Positions 31,317-39,167 of a stretch of DNA of 52,313 nucleotides are shown here, piece by piece. The stretch's first letter is position 1. Every line of letters starts with the position of its first letter. The stretch is from a virus. The notes below the pieces were generated by a model. It was not told the origin of the DNA and did not search any database. It saw only the letters and a program-made list of their open reading frames with translations. The stretch spans positions 1-52,313 of the IMG/VR virus record IMGVR_UViG_3300028024_000013; one strand, written 5' to 3'. The translations under genes were made by a program, and so were the position numbers.

Positions 31317-31557
31317 GCTTCGTACCGTTGGAGACGTGCGTGTAGCGCTTTGCGCGGTCGAGAGCGACGAAATGCCGGGGGACGTGTATCTAGACGATGG
31401 CGACCACTATGCCCTCGCTGCGAAGTTCTGCCGCGATTGGAGTGGGCAAGTTTGCGATTGGCGCTATCCACCGGAGTGGAGCGCGATGGATACACAGAAG
31501 GTACGCGACGCGGAAACAGAACTTGAGTCCGCTCTGCGTCGAACAGGTGAGCTATGA
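31306..31557 (+). CDS. Hypothetical early protein (83 aa)
   Basis: An 83-residue protein with a GTG start inside the previous gene's end. A beta-type front (IRLRTVGDVRVALCAVES) is followed by an acidic helical tail. Overlaps the next gene by 4 bp. No family is recognised. Confidence 0.5.
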   Translation: MAIRLRTVGDVRVALCAVESDEMPGDVYLDDGDHYALAAKFCRDWSGQVCDWRYPPEWSAMDTQKVRDAETELESALRRTGEL

Positions 31558-31757
31558 ACTCCACGGACATGAAATTGCCATGGCCTGTCACGCCGAAAAA
31601 GCGATTGAGCGGAGTGGATATGCTCCGCGAGCGAGCCAAAGAATTGAGGGAAAAAGCGGACTGCTTAGATGCGTTGGCTGCGGAGTTTCAGTATACGCAG
31701 CTACATCCAGAAATTGACCGGCATCTGAAAACGCTCGCACAGATGCTCACCCGATAG
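31554..31757 (+). CDS. Small coiled-coil protein (67 aa)
   Basis: A 67-residue protein, mainly one charged helix (RERAKELREKADCLDALAAE). No domain recognised. The next gene begins 14 bp downstream. Confidence 0.5.
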   Translation: MNSTDMKLPWPVTPKKRLSGVDMLRERAKELREKADCLDALAAEFQYTQLHPEIDRHLKTLAQMLTR

Positions 31758-31771
31758 CTGAGGATGTGAAT

Positions 31772-31948
31772 ATGACCGACGAGTTCACAGGCAAAGGCAA
31801 GATCACGATTCCACTTGGGGAACCGATTCAGGTGACCGGCCGATTCAGCCCGAGAACGAAAGAAATCATCTTCGACAAGCCTGTCGAGATTCCTTCTGGT
31901 GGCACGTTTGAGCTTGGTGAGATGACAGTAATCCGAGGGCCGGAGTAG
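31772..31948 (+). CDS. Small beta-type protein (58 aa)
   Basis: A 58-residue protein from the ATG at 31772 (an in-frame GTG two codons upstream is possible). All beta: KGKITIPLGEPIQVTGRFSP, VEIPSGGTFELGEMTVI. No family is recognised. It ends the coupled early chain; 132 bp without a gene follow (31949-32080), with no convincing promoter or terminator. Confidence 0.5.
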   Translation: MTDEFTGKGKITIPLGEPIQVTGRFSPRTKEIIFDKPVEIPSGGTFELGEMTVIRGPE

Positions 31949-32080
31949 AACAGGGCCGTTCGTTCGTACGCCATCCAGGCTGTGATCTGCCCCCCAGATT
32001 ACAGTGCGCCAGCGGACGGGCGGTCCTTCTGAAGTAGGATGAGTCGAGAGAACAAGAATACAACAAGGGAGAAGTCGACG

Positions 32081-33049
32081 ATGACTCAGGCAACGTGGAA
32101 GCTCTACCCGGTCCGTGAGTTCGGAAAGTTCGCGAAGGACTGGGATTATCTCAACGGACACAAACTCCCCTGGCTGACCTCGGCCTCCGTTCAGGTGCTG
32201 CTGAAGCACTTCGGCGGACGGCAGAAGCTCGCGGTGTATGCGAGCGACCGTGGGGTTGGCGCGATGGCGATCCTTGAACGCACGGGGCTGAGCTCATGGC
32301 AGACGTGGCAGCCCTCGCAGTGTCCAACATCCCTGTGGGTGCAGCCCTTTGATGCGAACTTCGAGGGGCTCGTGGATGGACTACGCGAGAAGCTCGGCAC
32401 GTACGTACTCGGCGTGACGCAGGTGGACCCGGACATGTATGCCCGGCCGGGCGGGTCGATGGACTACATCCAGACGGCACGGATTACGGTGGGGGATTCG
32501 TTCGAAGAGTACTGGGCGGGACGGGGGAAGAATCTCAGGCAGGATCTGCCGAACCAGTTGCGCAAGCTCGAGCGCGAAGGGATACCGGGGCGACTCGTGA
32601 TCAGTCGCGATCCGGACAGCGTGGACCTGTACGGCGAGATTGAATCGAAGGGATGGAAAGGCGCAACGGCGGTGTCACCCGACAATGCGCAGGGAAAGTT
32701 CTACCGTGAATGGCTGCCAGCGATCGGGGGCTTCACGGCCCTCTACTACTTCGGCAACCGGCTGGCCGCCTGTGACCTCTGTGTGGAGCAGGACTGCCAG
32801 TTGACGATCCTGAAGACGACGCACAACGAGGCGCTCAAGGGCTACTCGGCGGCGCATCTGCTGCGGTATGAGCTTTTCAGGCAGAGATGGCCGGAGTTAC
32901 ACCGGATCGAGTTCTTCGGGCGGGTGAGCTGGCATACGAAGTGGACGGATGAAGTGCGTACGATGTATCACTTCAATTCGTATCGGTGGGAGTGGGTGCG
33001 GGCGGTGTTTGATATGCTCAAACCTCAGCGCGCGGAGACAAGTACGTGA
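32081..33049 (+). CDS. GNAT_6 (CelD-like) acetyltransferase, putative moron
   Basis: A 322-residue protein from the ATG at 32081, preceded by AGGGAGAAG. Residues about 140-300 match the GNAT_6/CelD-BcsL pattern: SFEEYWAGRGKNLRQDLPNQ, ESKGWKGATAV, FYREWLPAIGGFTALYYFGN, LTILKTTHNEALKGYSAAHL and LHRIEFFGR. These enzymes acetylate surface or exopolysaccharide sugars in bacteria. It is set apart from the coupled early chain by a 132-bp gap, as expected of cargo. It could alter the lysogen's surface and block further phage adsorption. The function is inferred from family. Confidence 0.75.
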   Translation: MTQATWKLYPVREFGKFAKDWDYLNGHKLPWLTSASVQVLLKHFGGRQKLAVYASDRGVGAMAILERTGLSSWQTWQPSQCPTSLWVQPFDANFEGLVDGLREKLGTYVLGVTQVDPDMYARPGGSMDYIQTARITVGDSFEEYWAGRGKNLRQDLPNQLRKLEREGIPGRLVISRDPDSVDLYGEIESKGWKGATAVSPDNAQGKFYREWLPAIGGFTALYYFGNRLAACDLCVEQDCQLTILKTTHNEALKGYSAAHLLRYELFRQRWPELHRIEFFGRVSWHTKWTDEVRTMYHFNSYRWEWVRAVFDMLKPQRAETST

Positions 33050-33441
33050 CGAATCCGGACTCTGTGCACGAACAGATGCTGAAGGCGTTTCGCATTTTTT
33101 GTCCGGTATGGCCGCAGACCGAGTGGCATATCGAGGTGAGATATAACACCGATCTCGATGCCGTGCAGTACACCGCGCATGCCCATGGGCCGTGGGATAG
33201 AAAGGCGAAGGTATACGGGAAGGAAGCGAAGTTCGGAACGCTTGGAGAGGCTGTTGAGTGGCTAGGGAAGGAACTGAAGGTCCATCATCGGTTTGTGCCG
33301 CGTTCGCTGCCCGGCTCTGATTCGACATGCCACGAGTGCGGCCTGCCGGCAGGAAACCCTATCCACGTAAACCGATCAGCGCTGACTCACCGAAATGAAG
33401 AACCCCCAGCCCAGCACGACGAAAAACAGACCCGCGCATGA
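33046..33441 (+). CDS. Hypothetical protein with C-terminal zinc motif (131 aa)
   Basis: A 131-residue protein with a GTG start overlapping the acetyltransferase stop by 4 bp. A mixed alpha/beta body (WHIEVRYNTDLDAVQYTAHA; TLGEAVEWLGKELKVHHRF) is followed by CHECGLPAGNPIH, a possible Cys/His metal site. Co-translated with the acetyltransferase; the function is unknown. Confidence 0.5.
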   Translation: MTNPDSVHEQMLKAFRIFCPVWPQTEWHIEVRYNTDLDAVQYTAHAHGPWDRKAKVYGKEAKFGTLGEAVEWLGKELKVHHRFVPRSLPGSDSTCHECGLPAGNPIHVNRSALTHRNEEPPAQHDEKQTRA

Positions 33442-33623
33442 TGGCAACACACAACGCAAAGCCTGACCGTAATGCCGGACTGGTCAAGGACCGGGATGCG
33501 GGGTTGACCTATGTGGCGATAGCCGAGAAGTACGGCATCACGGTCGAGCGTGCGCGATACATCTGGAAGAAGTCGAAGATGCAGGAACGACAGAAGGCAA
33601 GGAGCAGGTCAGGATCTACTTGA
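33438..33623 (+). CDS. Small HTH protein (61 aa)
   Basis: A 61-residue basic protein. AGLTYVAIAEKYGITVERAR fits a sigma-70 region-4 or Trp-repressor-type helix-turn-helix. It is the last rightward gene and converges with the lysis cassette, overlapping the 47-residue membrane protein gene by 8 bp. Confidence 0.6.
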   Translation: MMATHNAKPDRNAGLVKDRDAGLTYVAIAEKYGITVERARYIWKKSKMQERQKARSRSGST

Positions 33624-33759
33624 CCGGCAGCACTGAGAGCGCGACGACAACCCAGAGCAATGCCGTCCCTACCCAGAGCGGACACTTGCCAATGGCGTGC
33701 GCAATGATGGCGACCAGCGAGCCGACCAGAAACAGAACCGTGATGGTGAGTAGTGCCAT
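33616..33759 (-). CDS. Small two-TM protein after the spanin genes (47 aa)
   Basis: A 47-residue protein with AGGAG 6 bases before its ATG. Two hydrophobic helices (about 4-21 and 27-44) are separated by a short loop (IGKCPLWVG). It is the last gene of the late operon. A holin, antiholin or lysis-timing role is plausible from size, topology and position. Confidence 0.6.
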   Translation of the reverse strand: MALLTITVLFLVGSLVAIIAHAIGKCPLWVGTALLWVVVALSVLPVK

Positions 33760-33768
33760 GACCTGCTC

Positions 33769-34254
33769 CTAAAGCTGCGGTTGAAGCTGGGAAATCAACG
33801 CGTCGAGGGAATTGGCGTTCCCGATACATTCGTCGTGGGCTGCGACAAGTAGCTCTCTAACTTCTGCATCGCTTCCCGCTTGGCTGGTTTCAGGAGTTCT
33901 GGACTCACGACTGGCTTCGGGCACTCCAGCACTATCGGGGCAGGCTTGGGGACGGTGGAGCAGGCGGTCAGCGAGCTTGCGCACCCGATCACGATCAGCC
34001 ACGACAGAAGCAGTCTGGTCCTGTAGGTCACGGAGCACCTGCGCATTTGATTCAGAGATGTCACGGAGCTGCTTATAGCGCTGCTCCACGGCCTTTCGGG
34101 CGACGGCCTCACCAACGGCCTTCGCCTTCCAGTCCTCGGCTACCAGGCTGTCGTACTTCGATTGCCAGTGGCCTGAGCCGACTTTCCAGCCGCCACCGAA
34201 GATCGCGAGCACAAGCAGCAGGCCGGCACCGAGCTTGAGATAGAGAGAGGTCAT
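33769..34254 (-). CDS. Rz: Inner-membrane spanin (Rz-like)
   Basis: A 161-residue protein. One N-terminal TM helix (about 5-21, YLKLGAGLLLVLAIFGGG) is followed by a long coiled-coil periplasmic domain, the Rz topology. The gene fully contains the outer-membrane partner in another frame. Spanins fuse inner and outer membranes at the end of lysis in Gram-negative hosts. The start overlaps the holin stop (ATGA). Confidence 0.85.
   Translation of the reverse strand: MTSLYLKLGAGLLLVLAIFGGGWKVGSGHWQSKYDSLVAEDWKAKAVGEAVARKAVEQRYKQLRDISESNAQVLRDLQDQTASVVADRDRVRKLADRLLHRPQACPDSAGVPEASRESRTPETSQAGSDAEVRELLVAAHDECIGNANSLDALISQLQPQL
33795..34046 (-). CDS. Rz1: Outer-membrane spanin lipoprotein (Rz1-like), nested in Rz
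   Basis: An 83-residue protein wholly inside Rz in another frame. Signal LLLSWLIVIGCASSLTAC ends in a lipobox (LTAC), giving a lipidated Cys. The mature part is short and Pro-rich (STVPKPAPIVLECPKPVV), as in Rz1 proteins. Start at the ATG at 34046; a longer frame upstream is less likely. It pairs with Rz to form the spanin bridge. Confidence 0.85.
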   Translation of the reverse strand: MRRCSVTYRTRLLLSWLIVIGCASSLTACSTVPKPAPIVLECPKPVVSPELLKPAKREAMQKLESYLSQPTTNVSGTPIPSTR

Positions 34255-34568
34255 GGCGTTGGTGTCGTTGTATTGGTGGTCACGGTCGTTGCCTGCGTAG
34301 TTGAACTTGCGGTCTGCGACCAGTCACGGCCGGCGTCGCTGTAGATCTTGTAGACCCACGTTCCAAGGCCTGTCACCGCCGTAATGACCACGCTCGTCAT
34401 GCCGGAGGCTTCGAGTCCTCGGGCGGCGGCCGGCAGCGCGAAGTACCAGTGCAGGATTTCACCGACCACGTGCGCGAGCCACCAGCAGTACATGAACAGG
34501 ATGAGTCGGGGGACGACGCGCCAGTTATCGAATATTTCAGCAGCATCCAGCCAGCGTTGCTTGTTCAC
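34251..34568 (-). CDS. Putative holin
   Basis: A 105-residue protein. Two hydrophobic segments (about 20-43, VPRLILFMYCWWLAHVVGEI, and about 55-73, MTSVVITAVTGLGTWVYKIY) suggest a two-TM holin, with a Thr-rich tail. It lies between the endolysin and spanin genes, with 4-bp overlaps on both sides. Other small TM proteins upstream in the cassette could be antiholins. Confidence 0.65.
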   Translation of the reverse strand: MNKQRWLDAAEIFDNWRVVPRLILFMYCWWLAHVVGEILHWYFALPAAARGLEASGMTSVVITAVTGLGTWVYKIYSDAGRDWSQTASSTTQATTVTTNTTTPTP

Positions 34569-34960
34569 GCGAGCGCGATGCCCTCCGCGATCAGTTCGTC
34601 GCTGTAGGGCTGCGAGCCGTTCTCATGATGAATGATGGCCTTGACGAGTTCCGGGAGGATCGTGGTCAGCTGCACCGGGGTATCGGCACCGATGCCGCAG
34701 GATGCGCAGACTGCATCGACATACGCCTGCGAGTTGTTCTCGTTCGGTGGCGCCCAGCGATCGATCGCTTCACCGATGGTATCGATGCCCTGCCGCTCGT
34801 AGCTCGCCATGATGCGCGCGATGGCACGGATGCCGTACTTTGGATCGTCAAACTGAATGAATGATGGATCGAGTTGTGTTGCGGTCTGGCCGAGCCACGT
34901 TGTCCCCGGAACACGGCGGATGTTGCCCGGATTGTTATTGCGGATTCCGCGTGTGCTCAC
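34565..34960 (-). CDS. Putative endolysin / muralytic enzyme (RGIRNNNPGNIR family)
   Basis: A 131-residue protein. The motifs RGIRNNNPGNIRR, FIQFDDPKYGIRAIARIMAS, IDRWAPPNENNSQAYV and AIIHHENGSQPYSDELI belong to a phage family often labelled only structural protein, with a lysozyme-like appearance. Position between TM proteins and holin/spanins argues for the endolysin role. No SAR or signal sequence is seen, so export needs the holin. No other lysozyme or amidase gene is seen in the genome. Confidence 0.65.
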   Translation of the reverse strand: MSTRGIRNNNPGNIRRVPGTTWLGQTATQLDPSFIQFDDPKYGIRAIARIMASYERQGIDTIGEAIDRWAPPNENNSQAYVDAVCASCGIGADTPVQLTTILPELVKAIIHHENGSQPYSDELIAEGIALA

Positions 34961-35169
34961 CGTAATTCCTCTGGCCTTTCTTCCCGCGCACGTTCGAGTC
35001 CGATGGCCTGCCCGACCTTGTTCGCGAGTTCTTCGTTACGCTTGGCGAGGCTGTTGGTGTTCTTGTGAATCACCTTAAGCATGAAGCCGTTCCAGAGACT
35101 GGAGATCGCGGTGAGGATTACTCCGCAGGCGGTCAGGATCTGGGCAAGCTCTGCACCGCTTATTGTCAT
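34957..35169 (-). CDS. Small single-TM lysis-region protein (70 aa)
   Basis: A 70-residue protein from the ATG at 35169, which overlaps the previous stop (ATGA). One TM helix (about 8-30, LAQILTACGVILTAISSLWN) is followed by a charged coiled-coil tail. It may be an antiholin, or an accessory of the holin. The role is inferred from position. Confidence 0.6.
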   Translation of the reverse strand: MTISGAELAQILTACGVILTAISSLWNGFMLKVIHKNTNSLAKRNEELANKVGQAIGLERAREERPEELR

Positions 35170-35360
35170 CGCCTGCGCGCCTTCAGAGTCCGCACGTCCT
35201 GCTCCAGATACTCCTGCGTGGCGACCGCCTTGCCGTACTCTTCCATGTGCCGCGCCCAACGATCCGCGCAGCGTCGCTCGTGAAGAAACAGCCACCCCGC
35301 GAGACTGATGATGACCAGATCATGGCCTGCGATGATGGCAAAGATGGCTGCTTCGCTCAT
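35166..35360 (-). CDS. Small single-TM lysis-region protein (64 aa)
   Basis: A 64-residue protein with one TM helix (about 5-26, IFAIIAGHDLVIISLAGWLF) and a basic cytoplasmic tail ending KARRR. Overlaps the next gene by 4 bp. Holin-like topology class III is possible; no proof. Confidence 0.55.
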   Translation of the reverse strand: MSEAAIFAIIAGHDLVIISLAGWLFLHERRCADRWARHMEEYGKAVATQEYLEQDVRTLKARRR

Positions 35361-35383
35361 CCGCTAAGTGTATCTCAATCGGC

Positions 35384-35605
35384 TCAGGTTTCGTTCTCTG
35401 CGAGCAGGATCGCGCGGTCGATCATCGCCATCATGAAGATCCGTTCCAGCAGCGTGTAACTGATCGGATGCGCGCGCAAACGAAGTTCGTCGAGCTTCTC
35501 CAGTTCCGCTACGGTGTAGTGATCCCGCACGCCCGCATATTCAGGAAGCGTGGGATCGAAAATCTCCAGCAGCGAATCGCTCATGATGATGACTTTATGG
35601 CTCAC
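35384..35605 (-). CDS. Small soluble lysis-region protein (73 aa)
   Basis: A 73-residue, mostly helical acidic protein (VAELEKLDELRLRAHPISYT). An internal Met at residue 8 is an alternative start. No TM helix or known family. It sits between TM proteins of the lysis cassette. Confidence 0.5.
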   Translation of the reverse strand: MSHKVIIMSDSLLEIFDPTLPEYAGVRDHYTVAELEKLDELRLRAHPISYTLLERIFMMAMIDRAILLAENET

Positions 35606-35617
35606 GTCGAACTCCTG

Positions 35618-36022
35618 TTAGTGACAATCCACGTTCTTATGACCTGATACCCGGAGCGCCGCGCAGATGGATTTCACATCGTCCTCCGCCACGCGCGCTT
35701 TCACTTTCGCTTCATTAGCCTGAGCTACCGCATCTGCAACGCCGGCCCTGATCTTCGCATCAACGACCTGATCCTGAAGTCGCTGGGTATCTGCATCAGA
35801 CCGGCCGCGTTCCAGAACCATCCCGAGCGCGAGAGTTGCGACCATCAGGGCAATCACGCCGAAGTAAACGCCGAGACGATCATTGAGAGTGGCATTGCCG
35901 CCCTGCGCGATGGTGCCCTTGTTGTCGCTGATGGCGCCCGGTGAGTTCTCACGGCGGACTAGGTTGGGCACGGTATCGCTGTTGATCTCGGTCGGCTTCG
36001 AGTCGATTGATTCGTTGTTCAT
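35618..36022 (-). CDS. Single-TM coiled-coil protein (134 aa)
   Basis: A 134-residue protein. About 45 polar residues precede a TM helix (about 52-69, GVYFGVIALMVATLALGMVL), then a long charged coiled coil rich in Val/Ala/Lys. The start overlaps the previous gene by 74 bp. Similar topology to the next-upstream protein suggests a related or interacting pair. Function unknown. Confidence 0.55.
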   Translation of the reverse strand: MNNESIDSKPTEINSDTVPNLVRRENSPGAISDNKGTIAQGGNATLNDRLGVYFGVIALMVATLALGMVLERGRSDADTQRLQDQVVDAKIRAGVADAVAQANEAKVKARVAEDDVKSICAALRVSGHKNVDCH

Positions 36023-36437
36023 GTGCGTTCATCCCCGTGGTGACTGTGGCCTTCAGGGCCGTGAATTCACCGTAGAGGGTAACGCTCGCGGCGACGACGA
36101 TCACGGCCAGCCCGCTCACGATGCCCAGAATCCAGTTGAGCAGGCGCTTCTCGCCGTTCCCCGGAGGACGGGAATCGCCATTGCTGTAAGCGATGCTCGG
36201 CCGATACCGGCGCGAGATGATCCGCTCCACGCGGTCCGCAATGTCATGGTCAGACTCTTCATAATCCTTGGGACCGTGATGGCTGACCATCCCGCGCAAT
36301 TTCGGGATTAGATCCTCGATGTCTTGTACGGCCCGTGCCAGCCGTCCATCGGCCCGGAACCAGTCTTTGACCCAGTCGATAAAGGATTGCTTCAGTTCCT
36401 GCTGCGACTCTTCAGCATCACCCGTAGTCGTCGTCAT
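35949..36437 (-). CDS. Single-TM coiled-coil protein, first gene of lysis cassette (162 aa)
   Basis: A 162-residue protein. Residues 1-95 are charged and cytoplasmic by prediction. A TM helix (about 101-122, LNWILGIVSGLAVIVVAASV) is followed by a short coiled coil. It begins the lysis cassette after the plus-strand lipoprotein gene. No family is recognised; a membrane-timing role is speculation. Confidence 0.55.
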   Translation of the reverse strand: MTTTTGDAEESQQELKQSFIDWVKDWFRADGRLARAVQDIEDLIPKLRGMVSHHGPKDYEESDHDIADRVERIISRRYRPSIAYSNGDSRPPGNGEKRLLNWILGIVSGLAVIVVAASVTLYGEFTALKATVTTGMNAHEQRINRLEADRDQQRYRAQPSPP

Positions 36438-36481
36438 CCCCTGTCCCTTATGTTATCTGCGGACTTCCGAGACCCCGTTAC

Positions 36482-36510
36482 TTGACCGCGCTACTGCTGC
36501 GGCGTAGAAA
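36482..36510 (+). promoter_or_regulatory. Candidate sigma-70 promoter for the lipoprotein gene
   Basis: TTGACC (36482-36487), 17 bases, TAGAAA (36505-36510). It points rightward, against the late genes, and lies about 70 bp before the lipoprotein start. An own promoter is expected for prophage-expressed cargo. Confidence 0.5.
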
Positions 36511-36578
36511 CGACGAAGCCGAGAGGTGCTGGTACACGCTCCCGGCTTCTAACCACAACCGCAATTGGAGTGCGAATC

Positions 36579-36794
36579 ATGGCTGTAAAAACCTTACCAC
36601 TGTCGATCCTGCTCGTCATGCTCACAGGCTGTGCGACCTGCGAGCGCCATCCCGTTGCGTGCTGGGCTGGCGGCATCATCCTCGTCGGCTCTATCGCCGC
36701 CTCGACCAATCATCGCGTGCAAGGGCCGAGTCTCCCGATCGGCGATCCGAACAAGCCCGCCTGTACGAAGCAGCCGGACAAAAGCTGCCGATGA
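36579..36794 (+). CDS. Small lipoprotein, putative moron
   Basis: A 71-residue protein from the ATG at 36579, with GGAG 8 bases upstream. The signal LPLSILLVMLTGC ends in a lipobox, and the mature part keeps three more Cys and a hydrophobic stretch (ACWAGGIILVGSIAASTN). It is encoded on the strand opposite to the flanking tail-tip and lysis genes, and behind its own promoter. Lipoproteins at this location in other phages (for example Llp of T5, or Bor of lambda) act in superinfection exclusion or host fitness; the match here is by position and type only. Confidence 0.65.
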   Translation: MAVKTLPLSILLVMLTGCATCERHPVACWAGGIILVGSIAASTNHRVQGPSLPIGDPNKPACTKQPDKSCR

Positions 36795-36800
36795 TCACCC

Positions 36801-38771
36801 CTAGCGGAAAATGAACTCCGCCTGAATGTCGATATCCGAGTAGGTCGCACTGTTGGGTCCGCCCGGAGAATCGACACCCCATTGCAGGGATATATCCGGC
36901 GACTCTCCGGCAACGTAGTCGAACTGCCACTGGATCGTCGGGTTGTTCTGGTTGCCGGAAGTTCCGGAGAGTATGGGCTTCTTGTCCGATGCGACCGTCG
37001 TCGTTCCGTTGTAATAGGTCAGGTAACTTCGCTGCGTGCCGGCGACATTCTGGGCATAGCCCTGAAACGTCGCGGTCACGATTAGCGTCGCGTTCTTCTT
37101 CTGCGCACCCGGATTGAACGTCCTGACAGTCTGACCCTGAATGCCGCCCGTACCACTGACGCTCACGGGACCGGCCGTGTAGTCGTGATCGACGAACGTC
37201 GCACCCGGCCAGTTAATGGCCGAGTCCGGCCCGTCACTCTGGAACACATCCGTATTGGACGTGCCGCTCGTGTAGTCGGCCGTCAGCAGATCCGTCCAGA
37301 CACCAGGATCGTCGCGCTGGCAGTTCAGGGTGATCCGGCCCGCATCCTGATCCAATTCCAGCGCCTTCTCCTTGCACTTGAAGATGCGGTTGGTCCAGCC
37401 GTAGCGGGTATGGCTGAACTGGATGTTCTCGTTCGGCGCGACCTTCATGAGGTTCAAGGCACCGACGAGCCGGACCGAACGCATCATGCGCCCTTTGCGC
37501 AGGTGAATCTCTGCGAGCCGCTGAGCCTGGTTCCGGTCGGTCACGCCATCCAGTTGCAGTTCGAACGGAATCCGCTCTCCACCGTCCTGCGTCTCGTAGG
37601 CGGAGTCCGTACGGTAGATGCCGGTCGTCTGGATGTACTGGCTGGCGGCATCGATGAAGATCGGCGCGACGGCGTTGTAGCGCGCGTCGTGGCCGATGGT
37701 GTCCTGCACTTCGAGCTCGCCGTACAGGTCCTGATCCGTCAGCGTGTGACCCGGCGTATCGTAGGCCCCGGCATAGATGCGCCACTTGCCATGCACAGGA
37801 ATTAATGACCCTGCCATGGAGGTAATGATCGCCTGAAATATATCGCGCCTCGGTTCCGCGCAACTGGCTTCAAGGTCACAGCGATAGCGGTTCTGGTCTC
37901 CGTCAGGAGTGGTATTGGCGCCAGTCAGGACTTCGTCACAGATGTTCGCCGCCGCCATCGTGTAGGCATCATCAACGCGCGAATCGAGGTCGTTCGGGCC
38001 GTAGCGCTTCAGGAGACTCGATGTGTCGTTATGGACCGAGCCGCCGGTCAGATACCACCGCACCATGAGGGCGGGATTGCGCGAGAACGACCACGTCGAG
38101 GGGTCGGTATACCGCTGCGATCCCGAGCCGCCATTCGTCGTATCTAGACGCGGGTCGTAGAGCTTCAGCCCGTCAACGAGTGCAGAGACACTCTGCGGCG
38201 GTCCGTCGGGAAACGTCGTGTCGTCGCGCTCGAACCGGATCACCGCATAGGTGATGCCGAGGAGCTTGTGGTTCGAGTCCCACGCCCCGAAAGCCCCCGA
38301 CATGTTCGTATCGACGGTCTGGCTGGACGTCCCGAGATGCTTCCAGATGTTGAGCTTCGAGTTCCAAGGACTTGCCGTGACGGTCCCGCCCCCGCCACTC
38401 GGAATGTCCGCACTCGCGATTCGGCGTTCGTCGATCCAGAAGTCAGAGAAAGCGTTCGACTGGTGTCCCGCGTAGGCGATGACGTACCAGAGATACTTGT
38501 TGTCCGTACCGCTCGTGCCGTAGAACACGAGCACGCCGCCCGCGCGACGGGTCCCGAAGATGAGCCGGCGGGGCTCGACCGTTCCACGGAGCGTGACATT
38601 GATCGGCGGCGGTGCCTGGCGCTTCGCGCCGCTGAAAGCGCTGATGGCAACATTGGCAAGGGTCGAGACTCCCGCAGCGAGAAATAGATTTCCCACCAAA
38701 GCCCATGGCGCAAAGTAGGCCACGACGAGTTCGGCGACACCGAGGATGACCTTCTTGAACTTCTTGCCCAC
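36801..38771 (-). CDS. J: Tail tip / central fibre protein (J-like)
   Basis: A 656-residue protein with a GTG start directly after the upstream stop. The N-terminus has hydrophobic helices (about 15-50), as in many J-like proteins. Residues about 90-450 match the phage tail-tip (Phage-tail_3/J) pattern, including SDFWIDERRIASADI, ALMVRWYLTGG and AQRLAEIHLRKGRMMRSVRL. The C-terminal 150 residues are beta-rich and may hold the receptor-binding tip. Shorter than lambda J (1132 residues), so receptor specificity may partly lie in the 0-15 kb appendage block. Confidence 0.8.
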   Translation of the reverse strand: MGKKFKKVILGVAELVVAYFAPWALVGNLFLAAGVSTLANVAISAFSGAKRQAPPPINVTLRGTVEPRRLIFGTRRAGGVLVFYGTSGTDNKYLWYVIAYAGHQSNAFSDFWIDERRIASADIPSGGGGTVTASPWNSKLNIWKHLGTSSQTVDTNMSGAFGAWDSNHKLLGITYAVIRFERDDTTFPDGPPQSVSALVDGLKLYDPRLDTTNGGSGSQRYTDPSTWSFSRNPALMVRWYLTGGSVHNDTSSLLKRYGPNDLDSRVDDAYTMAAANICDEVLTGANTTPDGDQNRYRCDLEASCAEPRRDIFQAIITSMAGSLIPVHGKWRIYAGAYDTPGHTLTDQDLYGELEVQDTIGHDARYNAVAPIFIDAASQYIQTTGIYRTDSAYETQDGGERIPFELQLDGVTDRNQAQRLAEIHLRKGRMMRSVRLVGALNLMKVAPNENIQFSHTRYGWTNRIFKCKEKALELDQDAGRITLNCQRDDPGVWTDLLTADYTSGTSNTDVFQSDGPDSAINWPGATFVDHDYTAGPVSVSGTGGIQGQTVRTFNPGAQKKNATLIVTATFQGYAQNVAGTQRSYLTYYNGTTTVASDKKPILSGTSGNQNNPTIQWQFDYVAGESPDISLQWGVDSPGGPNSATYSDIDIQAEFIFR

Positions 38772-39167
38772 TTACACCGTCCACGCGGCTGAACCTTCGA
38801 GTGTCCGAACCGTCTCCATGCCGCCGGGCGATACCGTCACGGTCTCGACGCCCAGACAGATCCCGGCCGAAGGTCCGTCCCCAAGGTCTGACAGCACGAT
38901 GTCACCGCGCATCGCCCGCGAGACGTGCTTCACCTCGCCGAACATCGTCGTCAGCATCGCGACAGCACCGCCCTGTGCTTCGAGAATGGCAATGCCTTCC
39001 TCAAGTGTCGTGTACGTGGGGAGCTGCGCGCGGTAGTCCGTCCCCGTCATGGCGAAGACACCACCGCCTGTGAGTTGCCAGCAGTCCCAGACGCCGTATT
39101 CGCGAGGACGGGTACGGTTCTCATCGAGGTAGGCGTTGAGCCGGCCCCACCAGTCATGCAGTCTCAT
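38772..39167 (-). CDS. NlpC/P60-like tail protein (K-type)
   Basis: A 131-residue protein from the ATG at 39167, which overlaps the previous stop (ATGA). REYGVWDCWQLTGGGVFAMT carries the Cys of a DUF6950/NlpC-like cysteine peptidase; histidine in GEVKHVSRAMRGDIVL could be the partner. Tail-tip peptidoglycan hydrolases of this type help DNA entry. It sits just before J, as lambda K/I do. Confidence 0.65.
   Translation of the reverse strand: MRLHDWWGRLNAYLDENRTRPREYGVWDCWQLTGGGVFAMTGTDYRAQLPTYTTLEEGIAILEAQGGAVAMLTTMFGEVKHVSRAMRGDIVLSDLGDGPSAGICLGVETVTVSPGGMETVRTLEGSAAWTV

Noticed and set aside
33509-33829. Minus-strand 106-codon frame near the lysis genes
   Set aside because: It is out of frame with the 47-residue membrane protein and Rz, has His/Arg-rich shadow composition and no ribosome site.
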